From Chryseobacterium formosum (lineage in GTDB: Bacteria; Bacteroidota; Bacteroidia; Flavobacteriales; Weeksellaceae): 64,000 bases of DNA. Under the pieces are notes generated by a model. That model saw only the letters and a list, made by a program, of their open reading frames with translations. It did no database searches and was not told the origin of the DNA. A program made the translations under genes and the position numbers. The stretch spans positions 62,001 to 126,000 of the forward strand of contig NZ_JAOVZW010000003.1 of NCBI RefSeq assembly GCF_026460885.1, read 5' to 3'. Below are positions 8,906 through 16,805 of the stretch, piece by piece (position 1 is the stretch's first letter; each line of letters starts with the position of its first letter).

Positions 8906-9053
8906 TACTAAATTGATTTTTTTGTGAATATGGTGGTTCCAAATTTAAAGAAATCAGCTTTAAGAATGGAAGAATACTTTAAAAATAATCCTGTTAGGTT
9001 ATAATTTCCTATTTCTAATCTCCGTTTTCACTAAAGATTTATCTATATTGATA

Positions 9054-9145
9054 TGTTACGCCCGTATCAGCATGTGTCATACGTCCATCTCATGAGGTCT
9101 GATACGCTCGTATCAGGTTATATGATTCGAGCATATCAGTATGTC
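9054..9145. repeat. Four tandem 23-bp repeats with internal dyads
   Basis: Four adjoining 23-bp units start at 9054, 9077, 9100 and 9123. They share the pattern TGATACG-n-CGTATCA followed by a variable GTATGTC-like tail. Unit 3 (TGATACGCTCGTATCA) is the most symmetrical and unit 2 the most diverged. No spacer separates the units. The array sits in a gene-free stretch 26 bp from the end of an IS982-like element. Confidence 0.75.
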
Positions 9146-9201
9146 TGTAGTAATTTAAGATTGATTAACTACCCGTTGTGCATTTTAAAATATACTTGAT
9201 T

Positions 9202-9712
9202 TTAGATTGTTGTTTTTTTGTTTAAATAGTTTTTATTAATAAATTGAACAATTGTAAGAGCTGTAATCTTTGCTAAAACTCTTGTTTTGAATCCTTCAAA
9301 TGTTTTTGCATAATTCCTTCTTATCATAAATTGGTCATAGCTGAGAGAATAATGTTTCAATTATTTTTCTGTACTTTTTAAACAAGCAAAACTGTTGTTT
9401 GTAGTCTTTTTGGTTGATTCTTTCCGGAGTTTCCAAGGTAATATTAGCATAATTAAACAAATCTACCTGTGCCTCTGAAGAGAGATACCCTTTATCACCA
9501 AGCAAGATACAATCAGACAACTGTTCTTTAATGTCCTTCAAAAAGTGAATATCATGAATAGATGCCGGACTTAAGTCTATACTTTGAAAACACCGTTCAC
9601 AGGACAAACCGCATGAAGTTTGTAGCCATAAAAAGACATTTGCTGTGATGCGCAAAAACCTTTATTTGGATAACAATACTGTTCATCTTTACATATTTTA
9701 TTCCGACACTTA
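9202..9712 (-). pseudogene. IS982-family transposase, C-terminal remnant
   Basis: Reading leftward, three frames join into one IS982-type sequence. The first carries KICKDEQYCYPNKGFCASQ and FYGYKLHAV, and a missing T near 9593-9597 shifts to the frame with FQSIDLSPASIHDIHF and LLGDKGYLSS. After ETLFSQL a second shift near 9343 leads to QFMIRRNYAKTFEGF and the end at 9202-9204. The DDE region is present, but at least two frameshifts break it. The N-terminal part lies about 0.7 kb away across the passenger gene. Confidence 0.85.
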
Positions 9713-9723
9713 AAAATAATTCC

Positions 9724-9731
9724 TACTTTTG
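9724..9731 (+). promoter_or_regulatory. Bacteroidota-type -7 box of the passenger gene
   Basis: TACTTTTG fits the TAnnTTTG consensus of the phylum and lies 56 bp upstream of the ATG at 9788. It sits at the border between the transposase remnant and the passenger segment. The -33 element is not clear. Confidence 0.45.
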
Positions 9732-9787
9732 TGTCATATTCCAAAAATGGTCAATCTATTTGGGAATATAATACAATAGAAATAGAA

Positions 9788-10378
9788 ATGAAAATAAAAA
9801 AAATATTATTTAGCATATTAACCGCTCTTGTTTTAATGATATCAGTATTCCTTTATATGAATAAGGATAAATTTGTCTATGTAGGTTCAGTAGATATTAT
9901 TGAAGTCGATTGCAGCAAAAAACTTCAAATCTTGAGCGAAGTTTTTGAAAGTGACCAAAGGATTAGAAAATCAAATGAACTCATCAAATACGCTAAAGAA
10001 GACCATAGGAATCAGGAGTTAGTGATTAGCATTATTGAAAAGTGTGGTATGCCAACATTAAAGGAGGTGGGTCAAAGACAAATGGATGCAATCTGGTTGG
10101 GACTGCAACATAGTACTGAAGAAATCAGAAAAAAGTATTTTCCACAAATAGAGAAAGCGGTAAAAAATGGAGACTTATCTAAACAGCAATATGCATTGAT
10201 GAAAGATAGGATGTTAATGGACGAAGGAAAACCCCAAATATATGGTTCACAAATAGAAAATGGTAAATTGTATAAATTAGAAAATCCTGAAACTGTAAAC
10301 GAAAGAAGAAAAGAAATGGGATTGGAACCAATAGAGGATTATCTAAAGTATTTCAATATTCAGTTCAATCCGAATTAA
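9788..10378 (+). CDS. DUF6624-domain protein, passenger of the IS element
   Basis: The chosen ATG gives 196 residues, starting MKIKKILFS with a single N-terminal hydrophobic segment (about 6-22), so the protein is membrane-anchored or exported. An earlier GTG at 9731 would overlap the promoter-like box. Residues about 60-175 match the DUF6624 pattern as I recall it: CGMPTLKEVG, AIWLGLQHS, DRMLMDEGKPQIYG and NERRKEMGLEPIEDY. The domain's function is not known. The gene is on the strand opposite to the broken transposase and lies wholly inside the element ends. Confidence 0.75.
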   Translation: MKIKKILFSILTALVLMISVFLYMNKDKFVYVGSVDIIEVDCSKKLQILSEVFESDQRIRKSNELIKYAKEDHRNQELVISIIEKCGMPTLKEVGQRQMDAIWLGLQHSTEEIRKKYFPQIEKAVKNGDLSKQQYALMKDRMLMDEGKPQIYGSQIENGKLYKLENPETVNERRKEMGLEPIEDYLKYFNIQFNPN

Positions 10379-10429
10379 CAACACAACATATAATCACGTA
10401 GAGGGCTCCGGTCATAACACCTCCGTTCT

Positions 10430-10571
10430 ACCTTCTCGCTTATAAGACGAGGCTTATAACCTCTAAATCCTTCATTTTGGGAATACGTCTCTAATAAGAT
10501 AAAAGTATTTCATCTGAAATTTCCCGTAAAACTTCCAAAATTCTTTCGTAATTTACAATTACGTTGTTCAT
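10430..10571 (-). pseudogene. IS982-family transposase, N-terminal remnant
   Basis: Reading leftward from the ATG at 10571-10569 the sequence gives MNNVIVNYERILEVLREIS, then a TAG stop, then RRIPKMKDLEVISLVL in the same frame. This is the typical start of IS982 transposases. Similarity fades near 10430. The middle of the protein (perhaps 70 residues) is missing and the passenger gene lies there instead. Confidence 0.75.
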
Positions 10572-10754
10572 TGTAAATGTTTTGTGGTAAAAACAATTTA
10601 CTGATTTTCAATCGAATGAACAACTTATTTCTTTGCATTCATAATGCACAACGGTTTGATCAACTAGTATTTAAATTAACTTTTAAATAGTAGTCGGAAT
10701 AAATGTTGGTTGAAAATTCATCTTAATTTCACACATCAAAACTTTCAAAACCCT

Positions 10755-10762
10755 TAAATTTG
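10755..10762 (+). promoter_or_regulatory. -7 box of the alkaline phosphatase gene
   Basis: TAAATTTG matches TAnnTTTG and lies 20 bp upstream of the ATG at 10783. Its place rules against the upstream GTG at 10762 as the start codon. Confidence 0.55.
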
Positions 10763-10782
10763 TGCCACTAAAAAGTTATTCA

Positions 10783-12429
10783 ATGCTTAGGAAAATTTCA
10801 ATTGCGGCAGTGGCAATGCTGTCTGTAATTACCATCAATGCTCAAAAAAATAAGAATTCACAGGTCGAAAGACCAAAATTGGTTGTAGGTTTGGTCATTG
10901 ATCAGATGAGGTGGGATTATTTGTACCGTTATTACAGCAAATACGGAAATGACGGTTTCAAAAGACTTTTAAACAAAGGATATTCTCTTAATAATGTGCA
11001 TATTCCTTACGTTCCTACGGTTACGGCTTTAGGTCATACTTCAATTTATACAGGTTCGGTTCCTGCGATTCATGGGATTGCCGGAAATGATTGGACAGAC
11101 AAAGAAACGGGTAAAAATGTATACTGTACAACTGACGAAAGTGTAAAACCGGTAGGGACAACCAATGTGAAAGTAGGAAGTCATTCTCCCAAAAATCTTT
11201 GGTCTACAACGGTTACAGACGAGTTGAGATTAGCAACCAATTTTCAAGGGAAAGTAGTAGGGGTTTCTTTAAAAGACAGAGCTTCGATTCTTCCTGCTGG
11301 TCACACTCCGAACGGTGCTTATTGGTTTGATGATTCTACAGGTGATTTTATTACGAGTACTTGGTACATGAATGATTTGCCGCAATGGGTAAAATCTTTC
11401 AATGCACAGGATTTACCAACAAAAATGGTCGCAAATGGTTGGAACACTTTATTGCCAATCAATCAATATACAGAAAGTTCACCCGATAATGTGTCTTGGG
11501 AAGGACTTTTAGGAAGTTCAAAAACACCTACTTTCCCATATTCAAATCTTGCTGAAGATTATAAAACTAAAAAAGACAACATCCGTTATACTCCTTTCGG
11601 AAATACTTTAACGCTGAAATTGGCTGAAGCTTCTGTAGAAGGTGAAAACTTGGGAGCAGATGATGTTACTGATATTCTAGCTATCAATTTAGCATCAACA
11701 GATTATGTCGGACATAAGTTTGGCCCGAATTCTATTGAGGTAGAAGATGTTTATTTAAGATTAGATCAGGATTTAGCAAAATTCTTTAAATATTTAGATG
11801 AAAAAGTAGGGAAGAATAAATACACGGTTTTTGTTTCGGCAGATCATGGTGGAGCTCATTCTGTAGGGTTTTTGCAAGAACATAAGATTACCACAGGTTT
11901 TTATGGAGAGGGAATGGAAAAAAGCCTTACTGAAAAATTGAAAGCTCAATTTGGAGTTGATAAATTAATTAACGGAGTAGATAATTATCAGATTTACTTC
12001 GACAGAAAATTAATAGCAGATAACAATCTGGATTTAGAACTAATTAAGAAATTTGCGGTTCAAGAGCTTGAAAATGATCCTTCAGATTTGTATGCAGTGT
12101 CTACAACGGCAGTACAGGAAGCAAGTATTCCGGAACCTATTAAACAAAGGATCATTAATGGAATCAACAGACAGAGAAGTGGTGATATTCAATTGATTTC
12201 TCACGATTCTATGCTTCCTCCGTATTCAAAAACTGGTACTACACACAGTGTTTGGAATTCTTACGACGCACATATTCCATTGATTTTTATGGGATGGGGA
12301 ATCAAGCATGGCGAAAGCAATAAACAATATCACATGACCGATATTGCGCCTACGGTTTCAGCTTTGTTACATATTCAGTTTCCAAGCGGAAATGTAGGAA
12401 ACCCGATTACTGAAGTTATTGGCCGATAA
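10783..12429 (+). CDS. pafA: PafA-type alkaline phosphatase (phosphodiesterase superfamily)
   Basis: The 548-residue protein has a signal peptide (MLRKISIAAVAMLSVITINA) and the alkaline phosphatase fold of PafA of Elizabethkingia, which is nearly the same length. Metal and nucleophile motifs are visible: LVIDQMRWDY near residue 35, the Thr nucleophile region VPTVTALGHTS near 80, STDYVGHKFGP near 305 and SADHGGAH near 350. PafA releases phosphate from many monoesters in the periplasm and is known not to be repressed by phosphate. It is monocistronic, with a TAnnTTTG promoter and a terminator. The GTG seven codons upstream is unlikely to be the start. Confidence 0.9.
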   Translation: MLRKISIAAVAMLSVITINAQKNKNSQVERPKLVVGLVIDQMRWDYLYRYYSKYGNDGFKRLLNKGYSLNNVHIPYVPTVTALGHTSIYTGSVPAIHGIAGNDWTDKETGKNVYCTTDESVKPVGTTNVKVGSHSPKNLWSTTVTDELRLATNFQGKVVGVSLKDRASILPAGHTPNGAYWFDDSTGDFITSTWYMNDLPQWVKSFNAQDLPTKMVANGWNTLLPINQYTESSPDNVSWEGLLGSSKTPTFPYSNLAEDYKTKKDNIRYTPFGNTLTLKLAEASVEGENLGADDVTDILAINLASTDYVGHKFGPNSIEVEDVYLRLDQDLAKFFKYLDEKVGKNKYTVFVSADHGGAHSVGFLQEHKITTGFYGEGMEKSLTEKLKAQFGVDKLINGVDNYQIYFDRKLIADNNLDLELIKKFAVQELENDPSDLYAVSTTAVQEASIPEPIKQRIINGINRQRSGDIQLISHDSMLPPYSKTGTTHSVWNSYDAHIPLIFMGWGIKHGESNKQYHMTDIAPTVSALLHIQFPSGNVGNPITEVIGR

Positions 12430-12455
12430 AATAACTTTTATAAAAAATATTATCG

Positions 12456-12482
12456 AAATGCGCTTACATTGTAGGCGCATTT
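12456..12482 (+). terminator. Intrinsic terminator after pafA
   Basis: AAATGCGCTTAC and GTAGGCGCATTT form a 12-bp stem with one wobble and a 3-base loop, followed by TTGTTTTT. It lies 27 bp past the pafA stop. Confidence 0.8.
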
Positions 12483-12538
12483 TTGTTTTTATATGTAACA
12501 ATCTTGTGATTAAATCTACTCATAACATCAAAAACTAT

Positions 12539-13444
12539 ATGGAAAACATTATAGAAATCAATAATCTCAATTTTGGTTTCGACAGTCAGAAGCTTATTCT
12601 GAAAAATGTGAATCTTAAAGTTCCAAAAGGTTCAATCTATGGTTTTCTCGGAGCAAACGGAGCCGGGAAATCTACTACGATGAGACTGATTATGGGATTG
12701 TTTAATGATAAGACCAATTCGGTAAAAGTTTTCAATCAGAATGTTTCTGAAATTTATCCTAAAGCTTTACAAAATATCGGCGCATTGATCGATTATCCGG
12801 CTTTCTACGATCATCTTTCCGGATATGATAATTTAAAAATCGTCTGTATTATCAAAAATCTGAATACTCAGACAATTGGCGAGGTTTTGGAAACCGTGGG
12901 TCTTTCTCATGCCCGAAATATTAAAATGAAGAAATATTCTTTAGGGATGAAGCAAAGACTTGCGATTGCTTTAGCGTTGATCAGTAATCCTGAACTTTTG
13001 GTATTGGATGAGCCTGTTAATGGATTAGATCCGAACGGAATGCTTGAAGTACGAGAATTACTCATTAAACTCAACCGTGAAAAGGGAGTAACTGTTTTTA
13101 TATCTAGTCATTTATTGTTGGAAATCGATAAAATGGTAACGCATTTAGGAATTATCTCCAATGGTGAAATTAAATTTGAAGGAAGCAAAGAGCAGCTTAA
13201 TGATTTGTATAAATTTCAAAAAACGAAATTTCATTTGAATGATGCTGAAAAATTTAATGATGTTTTAAAAAGCCAATATGAAACAGAGCTGAAGTCTGAA
13301 ACTGAAATCTCGGTTGTTACCAATTCTCAAATGGAAATTGCAGCAATCAACACGCTTTTGGTGAATAATGGCGCTCAGATCTATCAGATTTCTGCAGCAG
13401 GAGGTCTTGAAGAATGGTTTATGGAAATTACAAAACAAAACTAA
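12539..13444 (+). CDS. ABC transporter ATP-binding protein, bacitracin/lantibiotic-export type
   Basis: From the ATG at 12539 the protein has 301 residues. It has the Walker A motif GANGAGKS (about residues 38-45), the signature YSLGMKQR (about 135) and Walker B LLVLDEPVNGLDP. The C-terminal 80 residues are the extension typical of BcrA/LptB-like ATPases of ABC-2 exporters. The upstream ORF extension runs through the pafA terminator and is rejected. The gene is 3 bp from the permease gene, so both form one exporter. The cargo is unknown; antimicrobial peptides or a lipid are possible. Confidence 0.92.
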   Translation: MENIIEINNLNFGFDSQKLILKNVNLKVPKGSIYGFLGANGAGKSTTMRLIMGLFNDKTNSVKVFNQNVSEIYPKALQNIGALIDYPAFYDHLSGYDNLKIVCIIKNLNTQTIGEVLETVGLSHARNIKMKKYSLGMKQRLAIALALISNPELLVLDEPVNGLDPNGMLEVRELLIKLNREKGVTVFISSHLLLEIDKMVTHLGIISNGEIKFEGSKEQLNDLYKFQKTKFHLNDAEKFNDVLKSQYETELKSETEISVVTNSQMEIAAINTLLVNNGAQIYQISAAGGLEEWFMEITKQN

Positions 13445-13447
13445 AAG

Positions 13448-15676
13448 ATGAAAAAAGAATTAAAATATATTAAAACTGCTTTTGCAGCAGAATGGCTTAA
13501 AACAAAGAACCTTGGATTGCTCATTTTAGCACTTTTCTTCGCATTGGTACTTCCCATTTTAAGCATTGTTGTACAGATTTTTAATGAGAGCTCAAGAAAA
13601 TATGATGGTGTACTTACCTCTGTAACTAAAGATTCTTTGATAGATGGAGTAGGTTCTTTCGGAACATTTTTTATGCTTCTTTTCATCATTATTGCTGCCA
13701 CAAGAATTGCACAGACCGATCATAAAAACAACGGCTGGACCTTCCTTGAAACGCAGCCTTTAAGCAAATTCAGTATTTACTCGGGAAAATTTTTGGTTTT
13801 AGTGGCACTTACCACGATTTCTTTGGTTACGTTTTTTGTTGCTACGATGATTTCAGGTTTCCTGGCTCAGGTTTTATTTCCTCAGGAGAATTTAACGTAT
13901 GCTGTAGATTTTTATTGGGTTTCGCAGACTTTTGTAAGAATGTTTGTTTTGAGTTTAGGCATTATTTCGCTTCAGATGATGTTGTCTATTATAATTCCCG
14001 GGTTTATATGGCCATTTGTTATTGGTTTTGTAGGCTTTGTAATTAATATTGTAGGTAAAATAAGACAGGAAACTTATGATTATTCACCTTACAACAATAT
14101 CGATACAGCACTTTTTTATAAAGACTCTTATAAGTTGAATCACTTTTTTAATTATACAGAATACTTAAGTCTTTTCTGGGCAATTGTATTTTTTGTGATA
14201 GGTTATATTTGGTACAGCAGAAGAGGGTTTAAAAATGCTTTTCTGAGAAACGGAGGGACAATTGCTAAAACTTTAGTCGGAATAATAGTTTTTGCAGGAA
14301 TATATTTCTTTATTACTAAACCAGATTATCCGCAAAAAGATAAAGCAGTCACTTCGATTCAGGGAAGTATTTATTCGCCTAATGAAGTGAAAACTGTAAA
14401 AATTGTTTCTGAAGAATTAAAAGAACCTTTAGCCGATATTCCTGTGAAAGATGGTAAGTTTTCTTGGGAATCTAAAAATAATTTAGATCTGGCTACTTAT
14501 ATTTTAATTGTTGATAAAAAACAGTATCCTTTTGTCTTGTCTAAAGGCGATCAAATAAATTTTGATATTAAATCTGATCCCAAACATTTTGAAGTTACAT
14601 TAAAAGGAACCCGAAAAGCAGAAGACCAATATGTGATTGCAAAATCAGGTAGATTTTCTATGTTTTACTCATTTATTGTTGCCGATAAACAATTAACCAA
14701 TGATCCTGAAGAATTTTATAAAGCGGCAAATGAAGAATGGGAAGAAGGAAAAAAATATCTTGGAAATTACCGCACAAAGGAGAATATTTATTTTGCAGAC
14801 GATTTCAGACAGTTTCAGCAGCAGAAAAATGCGGTTGCTCTTTTGAATGCCATTTATGATTATCAGAAAATGACCTCATTTACAAATAAGAAATTTGCGC
14901 CGCCTCAAGATTTAATGAAAGAGCTTCAGGATATTGTGAAAAAGCCGACTTCAATGCTTTTATCAAACGTAGATTACAAGAACTGGAAATTAAAAGAGTT
15001 TTTACCAAAAGATGGAACAAAAAATCCTGACAGTATTGTGTTTGTAAAACTTTCACAAATGCCTAAAAGCTTAGAAAAAGATCAGTTGCTTTCTTTTCAG
15101 ATGTTGAAAGTGATGAATTTGATTAAAGATGAAAATCAGCGTAAAGAATTGTTCAAAAAGAAGTTTTCAGAATTTCAAAATTCTAAATACCAAATGTTTG
15201 TGGGTTCTCAGTTGCAGGTGATCAACAATCAGCAAAAAGGAAAACCTTTTCCTGCCATTGCATTTGAAGACGAATCTGGTAAGAAAATGAGCTTGGCTAA
15301 ATTTAAAGGCAAATACGTGGTGATTGATCTTTGGGCAACTTGGTGTGCTCCTTGTAGAGAGACAACTCCTGTTTTTGAATATCAAGCCAATAAATATTCT
15401 TACAATGATAAATTGGTCTTCTTATCTGCAAGCATTGATGCAGATAAAAATAAATGGAAACTTGATTTGAAAAATAAGAAATCTGCAGTCATTCAATGGT
15501 GGATTTCTGATCCGAATGTTCTTAATAATCTTGGTGTAGAAGGAATTCCGAGATTTATAATGATTGATCCTGAAGGAAAAATTTACAACGCCAATCTCCC
15601 AAGACCGGATGAAACCAATTTTATTAATATTATTGATGAGATTTCAGAGAATGATAATTTTACCGTTAGTTTTTAA
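13448..15676 (+). CDS. ABC-2 type permease fused to a TlpA-like thioredoxin domain
   Basis: The 742-residue protein has three parts. Residues 1-295 hold about seven hydrophobic segments of an ABC-2 permease (for example near 22-43, 113-138, 183-205, 276-294). Residues about 305-400 resemble the DUF4369 region found in front of Bacteroidota TlpA proteins. Residues about 595-742 are thioredoxin-like with the redox motif WCAPC (Cys633, Cys636) and a cis-Pro segment GIPRF. An odd number of membrane segments would place the thioredoxin in the periplasm. The frame is open throughout, so this is a true fusion in the sequence and not two genes. The partner ATPase lies 3 bp upstream. Confidence 0.88.
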   Translation: MKKELKYIKTAFAAEWLKTKNLGLLILALFFALVLPILSIVVQIFNESSRKYDGVLTSVTKDSLIDGVGSFGTFFMLLFIIIAATRIAQTDHKNNGWTFLETQPLSKFSIYSGKFLVLVALTTISLVTFFVATMISGFLAQVLFPQENLTYAVDFYWVSQTFVRMFVLSLGIISLQMMLSIIIPGFIWPFVIGFVGFVINIVGKIRQETYDYSPYNNIDTALFYKDSYKLNHFFNYTEYLSLFWAIVFFVIGYIWYSRRGFKNAFLRNGGTIAKTLVGIIVFAGIYFFITKPDYPQKDKAVTSIQGSIYSPNEVKTVKIVSEELKEPLADIPVKDGKFSWESKNNLDLATYILIVDKKQYPFVLSKGDQINFDIKSDPKHFEVTLKGTRKAEDQYVIAKSGRFSMFYSFIVADKQLTNDPEEFYKAANEEWEEGKKYLGNYRTKENIYFADDFRQFQQQKNAVALLNAIYDYQKMTSFTNKKFAPPQDLMKELQDIVKKPTSMLLSNVDYKNWKLKEFLPKDGTKNPDSIVFVKLSQMPKSLEKDQLLSFQMLKVMNLIKDENQRKELFKKKFSEFQNSKYQMFVGSQLQVINNQQKGKPFPAIAFEDESGKKMSLAKFKGKYVVIDLWATWCAPCRETTPVFEYQANKYSYNDKLVFLSASIDADKNKWKLDLKNKKSAVIQWWISDPNVLNNLGVEGIPRFIMIDPEGKIYNANLPRPDETNFINIIDEISENDNFTVSF

Positions 15677-15700
15677 ATAAAATTAAATTCTTTAAATACA

Positions 15701-15735
15701 AAAAGCCGTATCATATTTAATGTGATACGGCTTTT
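15701..15735. terminator. Strong bidirectional terminator
   Basis: AAAAGCCGTATCA (15701-15713) and TGATACGGCTTTT (15723-15735) form a perfect 13-bp stem with a 9-base loop. It serves the converging permease fusion and barstar genes. Confidence 0.9.
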
Positions 15736-15753
15736 CATTTATTTGTAGATCAA

Positions 15754-16059
15754 TTATTGCTCATCAATTTCCTCGTCCTCATCTTCATATTGCTCAAGAA
15801 AATAAGTAAAAGTAAAATCTTCTACTTCCTCTTCTGCATCTTCTAAAGTAATCAAAAGATCTTCAAAAAGTTCAAGCTGATCGACGCTCAAATTCACAAA
15901 CTCGATGTGAAGCGGCATTTCAAGTTCGCCAGAAATAACATCAGAAAGTGCATCCAAATTATCTCCGAAGTGCTCCGGAAGCTTTATCTTTTCTTTTAGT
16001 TGAGTATAAAAATCTTCGTAATCTCCGATTTCTGTAAAGTCAATGTATATTGTATTCAT
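15754..16059 (-). CDS. Barstar-family ribonuclease inhibitor
   Basis: The 101-residue acidic protein has the barstar core, including the inhibitor helix HFGDNLDALSDVI, in which Asp36 and Asp40 correspond by alignment to the barnase-contacting Asp35 and Asp39 of Bacillus barstar. The tail is a run of Asp/Glu. Barstar blocks the active site of barnase-type RNases in the cytoplasm. The gene for a barnase-like RNase lies 149 bp upstream on the same strand, so the two are the likely pair. A dispersed repeat sits in the gap. Confidence 0.9.
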   Translation of the reverse strand: MNTIYIDFTEIGDYEDFYTQLKEKIKLPEHFGDNLDALSDVISGELEMPLHIEFVNLSVDQLELFEDLLITLEDAEEEVEDFTFTYFLEQYEDEDEEIDEQ

Positions 16060-16100
16060 AGTTTATTTTTTTATGATGTACAAATTTAAGAGTTTTATTG

Positions 16101-16133
16101 TCATTGCGAGAAGCGAAGCGACGAAGCAATCTT
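16101..16133. repeat. Dispersed repeat, TCATTGCGAG type
   Basis: TCATTGCGAGAAGCGAAGCG followed by ACGAAGCAATCTT is the well-known intergenic repeat type of Bacteroidota. It has short complementary ends (ATTGC / GCAAT) and lies between the barnase and barstar genes. Relatives are at 3168, 31870 and 58984. Confidence 0.7.
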
Positions 16134-16208
16134 AAAAAAATCAAATTTAAATTCAATCTCAAAAATGATTCATAGTATCCAAAATATCATTCGTCAAATT
16201 CTAAGACA

Positions 16209-16691
16209 TTACTTTTTCTCAAAACTCTTATAATGATCTTTTGTTAAATAGACTTCACCATTTTTAGTAAAAACAATTCTATCACTATTTCTGTTTCCGC
16301 AATTGTAATTAACATCTGCTTCAAAATACTTTTCACCCTTTGGTAGCTTTCCTTCACGGTTTCCAAAATAATCTCCACCAATTGCTTTTCCTGGCAAAAC
16401 TTCACAAAGATTTCCCTGAGAAGGATTCCAACCCAGCTTTTTAGCTTCATTCTTTGTTATGTAATATTCAGGAAGCTGATGATTTTGTTTGATATAACTA
16501 ATCACAGTGTTTTCATTCGTGAGAGCATCAATTGATTGCTGAACTGATTGATTAATGGATGCTTCTGAAACCTTTTCAGTCTTTGGTTGCGGTTTTTTCT
16601 CAGCAATGAAATTATTGTAAATGTACATCACAGACATTCCGAAAAGAAGTCCGAGACAGGCAAAGAAAAACGAACGGATTTTAGGATTCAT
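16209..16691 (-). CDS. Barnase-like secreted or membrane-anchored ribonuclease
   Basis: The 160-residue protein has an N-terminal hydrophobic segment (residues 8-25), a linker to about 60 and a barnase fold to the end. The catalytic set of barnase is conserved: Glu124 in FEADVNY, Arg134 and Arg138 in GNRNSDR, His153 in KDHYKSF. These match Glu73, Arg83, Arg87 and His102 of barnase. The enzyme would cut single-stranded RNA. The N-terminal segment means export or anchoring. The barstar gene follows on the same strand and would protect the cytoplasm. A role in competition or in nutrient RNA use is inference. Confidence 0.9.
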   Translation of the reverse strand: MNPKIRSFFFACLGLLFGMSVMYIYNNFIAEKKPQPKTEKVSEASINQSVQQSIDALTNENTVISYIKQNHQLPEYYITKNEAKKLGWNPSQGNLCEVLPGKAIGGDYFGNREGKLPKGEKYFEADVNYNCGNRNSDRIVFTKNGEVYLTKDHYKSFEKK

Positions 16692-16724
16692 AATTTTATA
16701 GTCAATGGTTAATTTAACTTCGCT

Positions 16725-16786
16725 AGTGAATTGTTAATTTTAAATATACAAATAGAATTGCAAAAATTCACAACTGACAATTCACT
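16725..16786. repeat. Inverted repeat of the GTGAATTGT family
   Basis: AGTGAATTGT (16725-16734) and ACAATTCACT (16777-16786) are exact inverted copies in the gap between nadE and the barnase gene. The right half continues as a GTGAATTGTCAGTTGTGAA type sequence on the minus strand. A similar GTCAATTGTGAATTTT stretch is at 22005-22020. Confidence 0.55.
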
Positions 16787-16805
16787 TGCAAAGCAAAATT
16801 CACTT

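Larger units (their letters stand above)
9171..10656. mobile_element. IS982-family element with a passenger gene, defective
   Basis: The ends are inverted copies: ACCCGTTGTGCATT (9171-9184) against AATGCACAACGGTT (10643-10656), 13 of 14 matching. Flanking 9-mers TGATTAACT (9162-9170) and TGATCAACT (10657-10665) look like a target duplication with one change. The 1486-bp element is longer than the usual 1 kb of IS982. It holds two separated pieces of one minus-strand transposase and, between them, a plus-strand DUF6624 gene. The transposase has frameshifts and an in-frame stop, so the element cannot move by itself. Confidence 0.8.

Noticed and set aside
9054..9145. A CRISPR array
   Set aside because: Units join directly with no spacers, are diverged, and no cas gene is in the window.
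9335..9655. A complete 106-residue gene
   Set aside because: It is only the middle part of the IS982 transposase; both neighbours in other frames continue the same protein, so it is a frameshifted remnant.
12419..12538. An N-terminal extension of the ABC ATPase
   Set aside because: It would translate through the pafA stop and its terminator; the ATG at 12539 gives the usual family start.
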